DNA of 64,000 nucleotides from Anaerolineaceae bacterium (GCA_016124855.1 WGMX01000006.1:50065-114064); one strand, 5' to 3'; shown: positions 1-9,087, counted from the first letter of the stretch. A program made the numbers and translations. The notes: generated from the letters alone by a model not told the origin.

Positions 1-2
1 TT

Positions 3-1694
3 TATCTACTTATTCAGTTCATCAAGCTGCGAAGTCGTTGGAGTTATACGGCGTTGATCGGGGCAATGCTCTTACTGGCGTTCAGCCTGTTGCAATATCA
101 GATTGCGCTGGCTGCCGCATTAGTCACGCCAGTGTTACTCCTATATTTTACGCGTCCTAACCGCCGCTTCTGGATAGGAACCGGTCTGTGGTACGTCGCA
201 ATGCTGGCTGTCCTGTTATACAGTTTATGGGCTAACGGGCAATTGACGATCAAAAGTTATGAGAGCGGGCTGCTGCCAACCCAGTTCAGCTTGAACGATA
301 TTCCGTTGATGCTTCAGGCCTTGGGCATGGCCTACTTTCGACAAATCAGCAGTTGGGCGGCGGCCTTCAATAAGCTGGCAGGTTTTCCACTATTCGGCAT
401 CTATGTGATTGTGGGCGTCGCCATCAGCGCGAGCATTGGTGGATATTTAATCTGGCGAGAACGCCGCACCAATAACATCCAACCGGTTTCGCGGCAGCGG
501 TATGAACTTCTATTTATCGGCGCAATTGCATGGTTTACTATTGGAATTGCGACCTATCTACCAATCCCCAGCCACCGTGTTCAAGATTTCCGCATCTTTT
601 TTTTAGCCATGCTTGCCTCAGCCTTCATTCTCGCTCTGGTGCTGTATCTTCTAAGTCGCATTTTCCGGCGCTACAGCACCTTACTTTTTCTGGTATTCAC
701 ACTTCCATTTATCGGTTTGGCCTACATGAGTGCCTTTGAACAACAGCAAGGCTATGTGAATTATTCCGTGCAGCAGCAAAACATTTTGCAGCAAACCATT
801 GCTCAAGCGCCTCAAATCAAGCCACATACTGCCATTTTGATGATCGACCAAACGGGTGTCCTCGATCAAGAATATGTCTTTTTTTATGGGTATTATCTGT
901 CGGGATTGATGCAATATCTCTATGAGGATTCAAGCATCAAATCAAGTTACTGTCTTGCCGATAACATTCCCACCGTTAAAAGCATACGGTGCAGCTTTGA
1001 CGGCAGTATGCTCCATATGAGTTACGACATCAAAGAAAATGAAAACTATTATGGTCCGGTATTGAATGTCCCCACTGATCAGTTATTAATCTTCATGATT
1101 GAAGCAGGCGGACGGCTGAAGTTACTGACCGCAGAACAGGCCGCGCAAGCATTTCAGATTACGGGTTACGATCCACAAGCGCGGATTATCGGGCAAAAAC
1201 CTCCGCGTCGGGCAGCAACACTGTTTTCGTGTCAGCCGGCACTGTCCTGTTATCACGTACTTCCGAATACTTTTCAAACCACATTTGAACTACCCGAAAA
1301 CGGTGACATCGGTACAGGCTGGAGAACTACTGAAACCGATGACAATGCCGGAATATTTCGCTGGTCGGTCACTCCCATAACCTCTGTCAATGTTGATTTA
1401 AGTTATGGCAGCGACTTATCTATTGACTTTAAAGTCTTGCACTGGGTAGAAGCGTCGGTCATCGACAGCCTAAAACTCAGCCTGTATGGGCAAGACCTTC
1501 CATTAACTTTTGAACCCACAGAGGATGGCGGCAGAATTTATCATGCCACCATTCCAAGCAGCTTTTTAGTCGGTCAACCTTCACACGCATATCTGGTATT
1601 CAAGGTCGATAAAATTACGCCAATTTCAGATAATGTGTCGCTGGGTTTTGCGCTCAATTGGCTGCGGATTCGTCCGGTTTCTAGCGAACATTGA
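3..1694 (+). CDS. Polytopic membrane protein with large C-terminal domain (5' partial)
   Basis: The reading frame is open to the left edge of the window, so the gene starts outside it; the first possible internal start is a TTG at 54, which is probably not the real one. The visible part has about six hydrophobic segments in its first 235 residues (for example around LVTPVLLLYF and LLFLVFTLPFIGLAYMSAF), then about 310 residues of mostly polar, beta-rich sequence likely to be extracytoplasmic. This layout resembles GT-C type glycosyltransferases and related envelope proteins, but the N-terminal catalytic part is missing, so no function is assigned. Its stop codon overlaps the convergent GT39 gene by 14 bp. 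Confidence 0.75.
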   Translation, partial: YLLIQFIKLRSRWSYTALIGAMLLLAFSLLQYQIALAAALVTPVLLLYFTRPNRRFWIGTGLWYVAMLAVLLYSLWANGQLTIKSYESGLLPTQFSLNDIPLMLQALGMAYFRQISSWAAAFNKLAGFPLFGIYVIVGVAISASIGGYLIWRERRTNNIQPVSRQRYELLFIGAIAWFTIGIATYLPIPSHRVQDFRIFFLAMLASAFILALVLYLLSRIFRRYSTLLFLVFTLPFIGLAYMSAFEQQQGYVNYSVQQQNILQQTIAQAPQIKPHTAILMIDQTGVLDQEYVFFYGYYLSGLMQYLYEDSSIKSSYCLADNIPTVKSIRCSFDGSMLHMSYDIKENENYYGPVLNVPTDQLLIFMIEAGGRLKLLTAEQAAQAFQITGYDPQARIIGQKPPRRAATLFSCQPALSCYHVLPNTFQTTFELPENGDIGTGWRTTETDDNAGIFRWSVTPITSVNVDLSYGSDLSIDFKVLHWVEASVIDSLKLSLYGQDLPLTFEPTEDGGRIYHATIPSSFLVGQPSHAYLVFKVDKITPISDNVSLGFALNWLRIRPVSSEH

Positions 1695-4428
1695 TGCCGG
1701 TTTGCAGCGTGATGAAATCGGCAGTTGGCGAAATCGCAACCCGTTGATTGGTCGCTGCATCGTACAAGCCGACGATTAAGCTGGCAGTCGCGGCTTTGGC
1801 ATCGGCATGAAACGCGACAAGATGTTCATCAAGGATATATTCCCCTGTTCGCCAACCGGTCGTCGGACGTGCGCCGTTGGCAGGTAACATGTCGCTTTGT
1901 GCGAGTACCTGACCATCGGTGCTGATGAGTTGGGCGAAAACCGTATAACTGGTAAGGGTTGGCTGAGCCGCTTTCCAGACCAATGACAGCGTAAACGGTT
2001 GGCTGCGGTCGCTCATATCCCCGCTGATGGAAAATCCAACCAGCGTACCCACAGCGGGTATTTCGACGTTGATCGGTTTATCGACATTGGGCGCGTCATA
2101 AACCGCCGGAATCGACTCGATGTTGATGCTGCCGATGACCGTACCATCCGGTAACAAGATGTTAGCTGTACCCGACCCGGCATCCAACGGAATTTGCACC
2201 TGCCGCCAATCGAGCGTCATCGTATCCCGTTCAGAATATTCTGCTGCACCCATGCCAACCTGCCATTTGCCATCTGCCGCCACCAATTGCAAATCCGGCA
2301 AATGACCACTTCCCGACCATAACAGCGCCAGATCGACTTTATCACCGTTACGATAGGTGGCGCCGCTTAAATTATGGGCGATGAGTTTGAGATCAGTATT
2401 CGCCACGGCCAGATCAGATTTTACGGGTAAGTCACTAACGCGGTTCACGGATACCCAATCAGAACCGGATGTTCGTGTTATAGGAAGTTGCAAATCCGGG
2501 CGTGTTTGACCGTCGGCAGTCGTCAGAGCATAACCGGAAGGCTGCGCTTGTTCATCATAAAGACGGATATGAAGCGTGTAATCACCAGCCGCTGCACCAT
2601 AAGGCAGCCGCAGCAAGGCATAAGCCGTCAACAGCGTGCCGACCGGTAACTGCGAACTGGTGCGCTGCACACGATCCGCAAATATCGCATCGGTGTGGGC
2701 AACCTCTGTGCCAAACTGATTTTGGATGCTCACTGCCGCTTTGAGGTCAACGGCTGTCGGTTGCGTCAGCGTGATTTGAATGGGTAAGCAGATGGCGCGG
2801 TCAGCACTAGCCGGTACGATGTCACCTACTGCTGATATTTTCGCCATGTTCAAGCGCACATCATAGGGTTTGAGGACAGACGCGTGAAGGGTTGGCGCGT
2901 GGAAAAGCAAATTCGTCATACCGTAAGCATCAAAACGTTCCGGTTCGTTGACTGTACCATCACCCAGCAAGCAGCCCATCATGCCGCGATAATCCGCGCG
3001 TTGGGTATACCAGATGTTGAGGGCAACATCCCCTGACTTGGGCAGCAGCGGCAAAACCGTATCAAGGTCTGCACCTTCCGGCAAGGTTATGCGTTTGGCC
3101 TTCACCCCCAAACGATCCCAATAGTAAGCCAGTTCATAACGGTCGGCATATGACCACATTAAGGCGCTGTCGTTGGCCGTCAAATGATCGGCATAATACT
3201 GTACCATACCGCGTGCGTCGTCATGTTGATAAGTGCGGTTGGTGGTGGCGAAGTGCAGCGCGAGGATGAACGTCAGCAGGAAAAAGAACGTACTGAGTAG
3301 GGATTTGCCGGCGGAAAATCCGTACAGTAAAGGGGGTCGATGGTCAGTAGTCGATAGGCCAGCAGCGATGGCAACCAAAAGCAGCGGTGCGATCATCACA
3401 AGGTAGCGTCCATGTACTTCGTTGCCGAGGATACTCAACGCCAACCATAAGCCTGCTGTGAGGACAATCACATGCAGCACCAACCAGCGGGCGTTCGCTT
3501 TGCGCCATGGAATGAGCAGTAACGCGACAACAAAAGCGATGCCAGAAAATATCACTAGCAGCGGTTCTTGTCCGACCATCGCCCATGGGCCTGTCCATAC
3601 AGACTGCCATAACCGTCCCAGTTCATTGACGGTGAAAGGTGATGTACTGGTTACGGCACTGTTGGCTTCCGAAAGGCGCAAAAAGCGGTTGACGAAATAC
3701 GGCAGCCACAGCAGGCCAATGATGATTTGTCCAGCAAACCAGAGGAGAAGTACTGAGTACCGAGTACCGAGTACCGAGGAAGAAGTACTGAGTATTGAGT
3801 GCTGGGTGCTGAGAGAAGAAGGTTTTTTATGTAAGTGAATATATTTAATTAGCCATGCCAACAGTGTGACAGTATTCAGCCACAGGACGACCACCGGGCC
3901 AGTATTGTGGGCATACAGCAGCCCTAATTCAGACAACCACAAAACGAACCACCAGCGCCAACAGTTGGTCACTGGTTTATTGGGTATCAGTTTATGCCAC
4001 GCCAGCGCACACAACAGCAGCAGCAGCGCCAATAAGGTATACATGCGGGCTTCTTGCGCCGCCCACCATAACAACGGCGAGAAGGTCATTAACAAGGCAG
4101 CCATCAAACCGGCGCGCGCATCAAATAAGTGTTTCCCTAACCGATAGGCCACCGCGATGCCCAATAAGCCAAAAGCCAGTGATACCCATCGCAGCGCAAA
4201 CTCGCTATCTCCAAATCCACGAGCTGCAATATTAACGATCACATAATAAAGAGGCGGATTGGTTTTGTCCGAATCAATGGCGGCTTGGATGCCCGGTTGA
4301 ACAGCAGCGTAGGCTGACCATCCCTCGTCGAACCAAATACTTTGCGTTTGTATGTGATAGAAACGTAAAGCGGCTGCTAATAACAGGAAAGATATTACAG
4401 TTTTTTGGTTATTATTACGTTTAAGCAT
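1681..4428 (-). CDS. GT39-family membrane glycosyltransferase
   Basis: 915 residues. The N-terminal 400 residues hold about ten hydrophobic segments and GT39 (protein O-mannosyltransferase/ArnT-like) landmarks: the acidic pair D34-E35 in IWFDEGWSAY in the first external loop, NPPLYY at 57-62 and QEARMYTL near 126. The C-terminal 500 residues are soluble and beta-rich, presumably outside the membrane. Enzymes of this family move a sugar from a polyprenyl-phosphate donor to protein or lipid; the acceptor cannot be read from sequence. Residues about 204-227 (a serine/leucine-rich stretch between membrane segments) are encoded by a heptanucleotide repeat array at 3750-3819, which looks like an in-frame insertion. 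It is divergent from the FHA gene and overlaps the upstream membrane gene tail to tail. Confidence 0.85.
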   Translation of the reverse strand: MLKRNNNQKTVISFLLLAAALRFYHIQTQSIWFDEGWSAYAAVQPGIQAAIDSDKTNPPLYYVIVNIAARGFGDSEFALRWVSLAFGLLGIAVAYRLGKHLFDARAGLMAALLMTFSPLLWWAAQEARMYTLLALLLLLCALAWHKLIPNKPVTNCWRWWFVLWLSELGLLYAHNTGPVVVLWLNTVTLLAWLIKYIHLHKKPSSLSTQHSILSTSSSVLGTRYSVLLLWFAGQIIIGLLWLPYFVNRFLRLSEANSAVTSTSPFTVNELGRLWQSVWTGPWAMVGQEPLLVIFSGIAFVVALLLIPWRKANARWLVLHVIVLTAGLWLALSILGNEVHGRYLVMIAPLLLVAIAAGLSTTDHRPPLLYGFSAGKSLLSTFFFLLTFILALHFATTNRTYQHDDARGMVQYYADHLTANDSALMWSYADRYELAYYWDRLGVKAKRITLPEGADLDTVLPLLPKSGDVALNIWYTQRADYRGMMGCLLGDGTVNEPERFDAYGMTNLLFHAPTLHASVLKPYDVRLNMAKISAVGDIVPASADRAICLPIQITLTQPTAVDLKAAVSIQNQFGTEVAHTDAIFADRVQRTSSQLPVGTLLTAYALLRLPYGAAAGDYTLHIRLYDEQAQPSGYALTTADGQTRPDLQLPITRTSGSDWVSVNRVSDLPVKSDLAVANTDLKLIAHNLSGATYRNGDKVDLALLWSGSGHLPDLQLVAADGKWQVGMGAAEYSERDTMTLDWRQVQIPLDAGSGTANILLPDGTVIGSINIESIPAVYDAPNVDKPINVEIPAVGTLVGFSISGDMSDRSQPFTLSLVWKAAQPTLTSYTVFAQLISTDGQVLAQSDMLPANGARPTTGWRTGEYILDEHLVAFHADAKAATASLIVGLYDAATNQRVAISPTADFITLQTGINVR
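3750..3819. repeat. Heptanucleotide repeat array inside the GT39 gene
   Basis: Ten consecutive 7-bp units can be laid out: GTACTGA, three copies of GTACCGA, GGAAGAA, GTACTGA, GTATTGA, GTGCTGG, GTGCTGA, GAGAAGA. Because 7 is not a multiple of 3, all three frames are used, yet the array stays open in the GT39 frame and is translated into a low-complexity loop. Heptameric tandem repeats of this kind are known from cyanobacteria (STRR-type) and occur in other large bacterial genomes. A related array lies at 14880-14907 in reverse orientation. Confidence 0.85.
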
Positions 4429-4568
4429 GTAAAAAGCCTAGCATGAGCGCAACGTAAAATCAATCTGCCACCCCCAAATGTGGGGCATATACTTGCGAGA
4501 AGGTATCATAAGACAGTAGAATATGCACAATTGATTTTCAGCCGTCCAATAGAGAAATTTTGTCTTTT

Positions 4569-5852
4569 ATGACCGATCAACCGAAACCGAATCAGCCAGC
4601 CGCTACACCGAACACGGCGGAAACCAAGCAGACACCTCATCAGGCGCCGCCCACAAACGACAAAGCGTCCGCGTCGCAGGCGAAGGGTGGTGATTCGGAT
4701 GCCAAGTCGGACAAGCCGTCTGAAACGACCAGACAGGTTGAGCCGCCAAAACCAACAGGTGACGCAAAACCGATTGAAGCGGATGCAAAACGGCCAACAG
4801 CTCCCACGTCGAGCAGCAGTTCATCTGCACCGCTAAATTCTCCCAGTGCGCCAACGGTTCCGTCCAAACCCGCGAGTATGAGCGGTTCAGAGCCGAAACC
4901 GGCATCTGCATCGACCGAACAAACTGCGCCTAAGCCGCCTGCTGCACCGGCACAGCCAACCGCGCCGACCGAGCAAACTGCGCCCAAGCCAGCCTCTGCA
5001 TCGACCGAGCAGACTGCGCCTAAGCCGCCTGCTGCACCGACGCAGCCAACCGCGCCTAAACCTGCCGAATCGTCTGCTGCTCCAGCGAGCCCCAGCCCTG
5101 CCAGTCCGGCACAAAAGCCAGCCGAGCCGCCCGCAGCGTCGAATACAACGGTACCGATGCCGCCGAAGGCCGATGCTCCGGCATCCAATGTGCCACCTGC
5201 GGCAAATAAAGAAGATACCATTCCGCCGTCAAGCAACGGCACAAAAGTCACCCAGCGCTTTACGGATCCAAGCCCTGCTGCACAGACCAGCCCCGGCACG
5301 ATTTGTCCAAACTGTGGACATCGCAACCGTCCCGGAACGCTTATTTGTGATAACTGCGGCACGAGTCTTATCAGTGGAACCAAATCGGCAGTCGGTACGC
5401 GTGATCTGGTGAGCGCCACCGAAGCCGCCGCAGCATCGAGCGAACCGTTAATGGATGCCGCCCAATTGAATGCGGTTGAGTCAGCCGGTGGTTCACTGTT
5501 TACGGATGACATGGTGCTTCGCATCGAGATTGAAGGCGGCGCGACACCCATGCTGGTTTATCCCAAGCAGGAAATCATCCTCGGACGGCGTGACCCGAAT
5601 ACCGGCACACTGCCTGATGTCGACATGACCGCTTATTCCGGTTATCGCATGGGCGTCAGCCGTACGCACGCCTCAATCCGCTTACAGGATAAACAGCTTA
5701 ACCTGTCTGATCGGGGCAGCAGCAACGGCACGTTCCTCAATGGTACGCGCTTAGTCGCCCACCGTCCCTATCCGATTAAAGATGGTGACGAAATCCGCTT
5801 GGGTCAAATGGTGCTGAAGATTTACTTCCAGTCGAACAAAAACCGTAAATAA
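4569..5852 (+). CDS. FHA-domain protein with Pro/Ala-rich N-terminus and zinc ribbon
   Basis: 427 residues from the ATG at 4569; an in-frame TTG at 4560 is possible but neither start has a strong ribosome site. Residues 1-240 are a low-complexity Pro/Ala/Thr/Ser/Lys linker. C246, C249, C260 and C263 (CPNC...CDNC) form a rubredoxin-like zinc ribbon. The last 110 residues are an FHA domain with the signature LGRR near 338, SRTHA near 364 and NGTFLNG near 384. FHA domains bind phosphothreonine peptides, so this is probably a cytoplasmic partner of Ser/Thr kinase signalling; no kinase gene lies in the window. The gene ends at a strong hairpin terminator shared with the convergent oxidoreductase gene. 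Confidence 0.9.
   Translation: MTDQPKPNQPAATPNTAETKQTPHQAPPTNDKASASQAKGGDSDAKSDKPSETTRQVEPPKPTGDAKPIEADAKRPTAPTSSSSSSAPLNSPSAPTVPSKPASMSGSEPKPASASTEQTAPKPPAAPAQPTAPTEQTAPKPASASTEQTAPKPPAAPTQPTAPKPAESSAAPASPSPASPAQKPAEPPAASNTTVPMPPKADAPASNVPPAANKEDTIPPSSNGTKVTQRFTDPSPAAQTSPGTICPNCGHRNRPGTLICDNCGTSLISGTKSAVGTRDLVSATEAAAASSEPLMDAAQLNAVESAGGSLFTDDMVLRIEIEGGATPMLVYPKQEIILGRRDPNTGTLPDVDMTAYSGYRMGVSRTHASIRLQDKQLNLSDRGSSNGTFLNGTRLVAHRPYPIKDGDEIRLGQMVLKIYFQSNKNRK
4904..5056. repeat. 90-bp-offset direct repeat in the FHA linker
   Basis: About 63 bp starting at 4904 recur at 4994 with only a few substitutions (both contain CTGCATCGACCGA and TAAGCCGCCTGCTGCACCG), giving a 30-residue period of the STEQTAPKPPAAP type in the protein linker. 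This is an internal duplication that lengthens the disordered linker, not a mobile element. Confidence 0.8.
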
Positions 5853-5861
5853 AATAGAAAC

Positions 5862-5897
5862 CCCCTCCCCAACCCTCCCCCGTAAACGAGGGAGGGA
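5862..5897. repeat. C-rich dispersed hairpin after the FHA gene
   Basis: A run of CCCTCCC motifs (CCCCCTCCCCAACCCTCCCC at 5861-5880) is followed by GTAAACGAGGGAGGG, so CCCTCCC at 5873-5879 pairs with GGGAGGG at 5890-5896. It starts 10 bp after the FHA stop codon. Similar C-rich hairpins are familiar as dispersed intergenic repeats in many bacterial genomes; whether other copies exist in this genome cannot be seen here. Confidence 0.6.
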
Positions 5898-5914
5898 GCA
5901 AAATAAGTTGTTAG

Positions 5915-5943
5915 AAAAGGCGACACATTGGAGTCGCCTTTTT
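5915..5943. terminator. Bidirectional terminator between convergent genes
   Basis: A perfect 10-bp stem AAAAGGCGAC / GTCGCCTTTT with an 8-nt loop, with a T run on one side and the matching A run on the other. It lies between the FHA gene (+) and the oxidoreductase gene (-), so it can serve both. Confidence 0.85.
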
Positions 5944-5957
5944 GATTGATGTGTGGG

Positions 5958-6908
5958 TTAAACCCTCAACACAATCTTGCCCCGTCGCAGTTCTCGGCTT
6001 TCAGCAAAGGCATGGGCTTTATCCATATCCTTAAGGTCGAAGACCTTCGTCACCACCATTTTGAGCTTTTCCTGCTCAATCAGATTGGCGATTTCATTTA
6101 AGTGGCTTTCAACCGGACGCACCAAAATGGAAGTCGCTTTGACTTGCCGCTTTTGGGCTTCGGTCTGATCAGCCCCACCTGCAATAGACACAAATCGTCC
6201 ACCGGCCTTGATCACACTCAATGACCGGTTGATCATTTCAGGATTCCCAATGCAGTTGAGAACCATGTCCACCGGTTCGACCACATCTTCAAACCGGGTC
6301 GTCGAATAATCCACCACTTGGTCAACGCCGAGTTCTTTTAAGAAATCGACATTATTGGTCGAACCTGTTCCGATGACATAAGCACCTTTCCATGTGGCAA
6401 GCTGCACAGCCACATGGCCTACGCCGCCTGCCGCGCCTTGAATCAACAGCCGTTCGCCGCTGACGAGGTTGCCAGCTTCAAACAGCGCTTGCCACGCCGT
6501 TAACGTCACCAGCGGATAAGCCGCCGCTTCCAGCGCATCAATATTCTTGGGCTTGAGCGCCAGTTCAGTCTGTGGCGCCGCGACATATTCGGCATAAGCT
6601 GAACCGATGCCGGGAAAGCGCACCATCCCGAAAACTTCATCACCGACTTTGAACTTGTCAGCGTTTTCGCCAAGCGCTTCCACTACGCCGGCGATATCCC
6701 AACCGATAATCAGCGGAAAGGCACTGCCATATCTGCCGGACATGCCGCTGCCCGCGCGCGTTTTCCAATCTACCGGATTAATACCCACCGCCTGAACTTT
6801 CACCAGAACCTCACCGGCAGCCGGTGATGGACGCGGCGCATCTTCATAGATTAAAACATCAGGACTGCCGTATTGATGAATACGTACAGCTTTCATGGAT
6901 TCTGTCAT
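5958..6908 (-). CDS. NADP-dependent quinone oxidoreductase-like enzyme (MDR family)
   Basis: 316 residues, the usual length for zinc-independent medium-chain dehydrogenase/reductases. It has the N-terminal GroES-like domain (KAVRIHQYGSPDVL, GINPVDWKTRAG, GWDIAGVVEALG) and a Rossmann domain with IQGAAGGVGHVAVQLA near residue 150 for NAD(P)H. No structural or catalytic zinc ligands are evident, which fits quinone oxidoreductase/enone reductase relatives. The ATG at 6908 is preceded by GAAAGAGAG, a reasonable ribosome site; a second ATG follows four codons later. The gene stands alone. The substrate is not predictable. Confidence 0.88.
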   Translation of the reverse strand: MTESMKAVRIHQYGSPDVLIYEDAPRPSPAAGEVLVKVQAVGINPVDWKTRAGSGMSGRYGSAFPLIIGWDIAGVVEALGENADKFKVGDEVFGMVRFPGIGSAYAEYVAAPQTELALKPKNIDALEAAAYPLVTLTAWQALFEAGNLVSGERLLIQGAAGGVGHVAVQLATWKGAYVIGTGSTNNVDFLKELGVDQVVDYSTTRFEDVVEPVDMVLNCIGNPEMINRSLSVIKAGGRFVSIAGGADQTEAQKRQVKATSILVRPVESHLNEIANLIEQEKLKMVVTKVFDLKDMDKAHAFAESRELRRGKIVLRV

Positions 6909-7038
6909 ACATATCTCTCTTTCAAAATCAGGTCACACACCATCTATTTTATCGTCGTAGTCCTATCGTGATCAATCCGTCGGGCAGCCAACTAAAGATA
7001 ACTCTTATACTACAACTATGGGTTGAAGGGGGATGAGT

Positions 7039-8520
7039 ATGAACATATCCGGTCGTATCGCCCGTCTAATTGAAATGCTGCTGTTCAGCCTGCTGATGGT
7101 GCCAACTGTACGCGGACAAGATATGTCCAACCAAATTTTAGTTGCAGTCGCAAATGAAAATGGTGATCACATCATCTACACGCTCAATGTGGATAATCGT
7201 GAAAAAACTGAAATTGGCGTCATTCACAACTTTGGCAGTGAGGCTGGATGGTCGCCAGACGGAAAATACATCCATCTGTTCGATTACAACGGGTCAAGCC
7301 TGCCGTCACTCACATTGGTCGATGTTGAAACCAACCAACGCCAAACGCTCCCTGACCGGCTGGAACAAAGTCCCTGTTCACCGCCCTTCTGGTGGTCACC
7401 TGATGGTCAGCGGATAGCCTATGCTACCCAATCCGAGTCACAGATCGTTCTCAAAATCCTTAACCTCAGCAGCGGGGACATTCAAACCCTACCTGATGCA
7501 GCGCTGCCGTATGGTGAGGTTAGCTGGTCACCGGACAGCCGTTATCTAGCCTACCGTACAGAATCACAGCCTGTTAGTGATAAGGTTGCCATCATGAATG
7601 TGGAAACGCAGCGAACCATCGTGCTGGGCATCGCATCGTCCTATGAATTTTTACAGTGGTCGCCTAACGAAGATTTGCTTGCTTTTATCGCTACCGATTC
7701 ACTACAAGCCACAATCTACAATCTGACAAATGACACCAAACACGAATATGACGGTGACCGTATCGGAAACTGGTCGCCTGATGGAAAATATTTGACCATT
7801 TACCGCCACAATCAAAATCAAGAAACCTTACTCTCGGTCATTGATGTTCATGCCAACACAACAGTCGAATTTGATGGTGATATGAATCAAGCCTATGTCG
7901 ATACGAACACCGCTTGGTCATCAGATGGACGCTATCTTGCGTTGGCATCCATCAATACGAGCAATGACTACAAACGAACCATCTATGTTGTAGATGTTGG
8001 GGCGAGAAGCAGCCAACAGTTAAAACTTGACCCGCTCCTTTTCAACAAATTTGTGTGGTCTCCGGTAAAGAACCAATTAGCCTTCGCCTCCAATCCACAG
8101 CCGGTTGAGAATGGGGATGTCTACACGGCGCTGTGGCTGTTTGACATTGATCGCCACCAGTCGCAGCAGTACAGCGTTAAAATCCCGTTCTATTTTTATG
8201 AACCAACCCTCAACTGGTCAGGTACGGGGCGTTATCTGATGATTCGGACGGACACAGGCACTGCCTTACTCGATTCAATAGCCGGCAAACTCAATCAGAT
8301 GGAAAAAGACTCACAGACATTTTTCCTGCCGCGTTGGTCACCAGATGGCACACGAGTCGCGCTGAGTTCGCCCGTTCCTGCTGCCTATGACATTTATGTA
8401 TTCACGCCTGAAGATAATACACTGCGAAATATCACCAACACGCCGGACGAGTCAGAAAACTTTCTCGGCTGGCGTGGTGATAAAAATGGTGAAAAGTTGA
8501 GCTTCTGCGGAGAAGGATAA
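7039..8520 (+). CDS. Secreted TolB-like WD40/PD40 beta-propeller protein
   Basis: About 493 residues. The first 28 residues form a signal peptide (hydrophobic core MLLFSLLMVPTV, likely cleavage after VRG). The rest holds nine W-S-P-D-G type repeats (AGWSPDGKY, FWWSPDGQR, VSWSPDSRY, LQWSPNEDL, GNWSPDGKY, TAWSSDGRY, FVWSPVKNQ, LNWSGTGRY, PRWSPDGTR), typical of PD40/TolB propellers. I chose the ATG at 7039 over 7033 because the GGGGG at 7028-7032 touches the first ATG but sits 6 nt from the second. Such proteins bind partners or ligands in the periplasm or at the surface. Nothing in the flanks points to a more precise role. Confidence 0.85.
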   Translation: MNISGRIARLIEMLLFSLLMVPTVRGQDMSNQILVAVANENGDHIIYTLNVDNREKTEIGVIHNFGSEAGWSPDGKYIHLFDYNGSSLPSLTLVDVETNQRQTLPDRLEQSPCSPPFWWSPDGQRIAYATQSESQIVLKILNLSSGDIQTLPDAALPYGEVSWSPDSRYLAYRTESQPVSDKVAIMNVETQRTIVLGIASSYEFLQWSPNEDLLAFIATDSLQATIYNLTNDTKHEYDGDRIGNWSPDGKYLTIYRHNQNQETLLSVIDVHANTTVEFDGDMNQAYVDTNTAWSSDGRYLALASINTSNDYKRTIYVVDVGARSSQQLKLDPLLFNKFVWSPVKNQLAFASNPQPVENGDVYTALWLFDIDRHQSQQYSVKIPFYFYEPTLNWSGTGRYLMIRTDTGTALLDSIAGKLNQMEKDSQTFFLPRWSPDGTRVALSSPVPAAYDIYVFTPEDNTLRNITNTPDESENFLGWRGDKNGEKLSFCGEG

Positions 8521-8553
8521 ACCACGAACCTTTTTGCGGTCTAAAGTTTGATT

Positions 8554-8955
8554 TTAATAACCAAGAATTGCGGCGACTTCGCTGGCAGCTTTTTTGGTCG
8601 CGCCCAAAATATATGCGAGGCGGGCATCTTTTTCACACAACACCGCCAGTGAAGCGCGTCCGGCGGGATAAACCACCATCACGCCATCTTCGCCTTCCAT
8701 CAGCAGGCGTTCCAGTTCACCCTGCTGCAAACGCCCCAAAGTCCGCTCGGCCAGCCCGATCAACGTGGCGGACATGGCGGCTACCTGCGGGCTGCTCGTC
8801 GGGTTTTGATGCGGATTATCCTCATCACCCGGTGGATAAGCAGAAACCAACAGACCATCATTATTAACGACCACGGCAGCCTTGATCCCATCTGCCGCAC
8901 CGTTGAGTTCTTTCAGGGCGCGTTCAAGCCGGACTTCGCGAGTTTCCTGAACCAT
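8554..8955 (-). CDS. Roadblock/LC7 domain protein
   Basis: 133 residues matching the small roadblock/LC7 (MglB-like) fold: amphipathic N-terminal helix ERALKELNGAADGIKAAVVVNNDGLLVSAYP, a central region with MSATLIGLAERTLGRLQQGELERLLMEGEDGVMVVYPAG, and a C-terminal hydrophobic helix. In bacteria these dimers act as GTPase-activating partners of MglA/Ras-like GTPases that control polarity or motility. No GTPase gene is adjacent, so the partner must be encoded elsewhere, or the protein has another scaffold role. AGCAAGG lies upstream of the ATG. Confidence 0.85.
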   Translation of the reverse strand: MVQETREVRLERALKELNGAADGIKAAVVVNNDGLLVSAYPPGDEDNPHQNPTSSPQVAAMSATLIGLAERTLGRLQQGELERLLMEGEDGVMVVYPAGRASLAVLCEKDARLAYILGATKKAASEVAAILGY

Positions 8956-9087
8956 AAAGACTGTGCCTTGCTGTTAAGCGGTTGTGTGCATCTGTAAATA
9001 TAGTGTATGTGACAATCACCTTCAACAGTATAGCCTAGATTAGCTATCGGCTCAACAAAGGTTATGGATTTCGTTCAGGCGAGATGG

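Noticed and set aside
3750..3819. Possible CRISPR array
   Set aside because: Units are 7 bp and contiguous, with no spacers; it is a short tandem repeat. No CRISPR-like repeat-spacer pattern exists in the window.
4640..5551. 303-residue Gly/Ala-rich open frame on the minus strand opposite the FHA gene
   Set aside because: It is the antisense of the Pro/Ala-rich linker; low complexity explains the lack of stops, and it has no ribosome site or motif.
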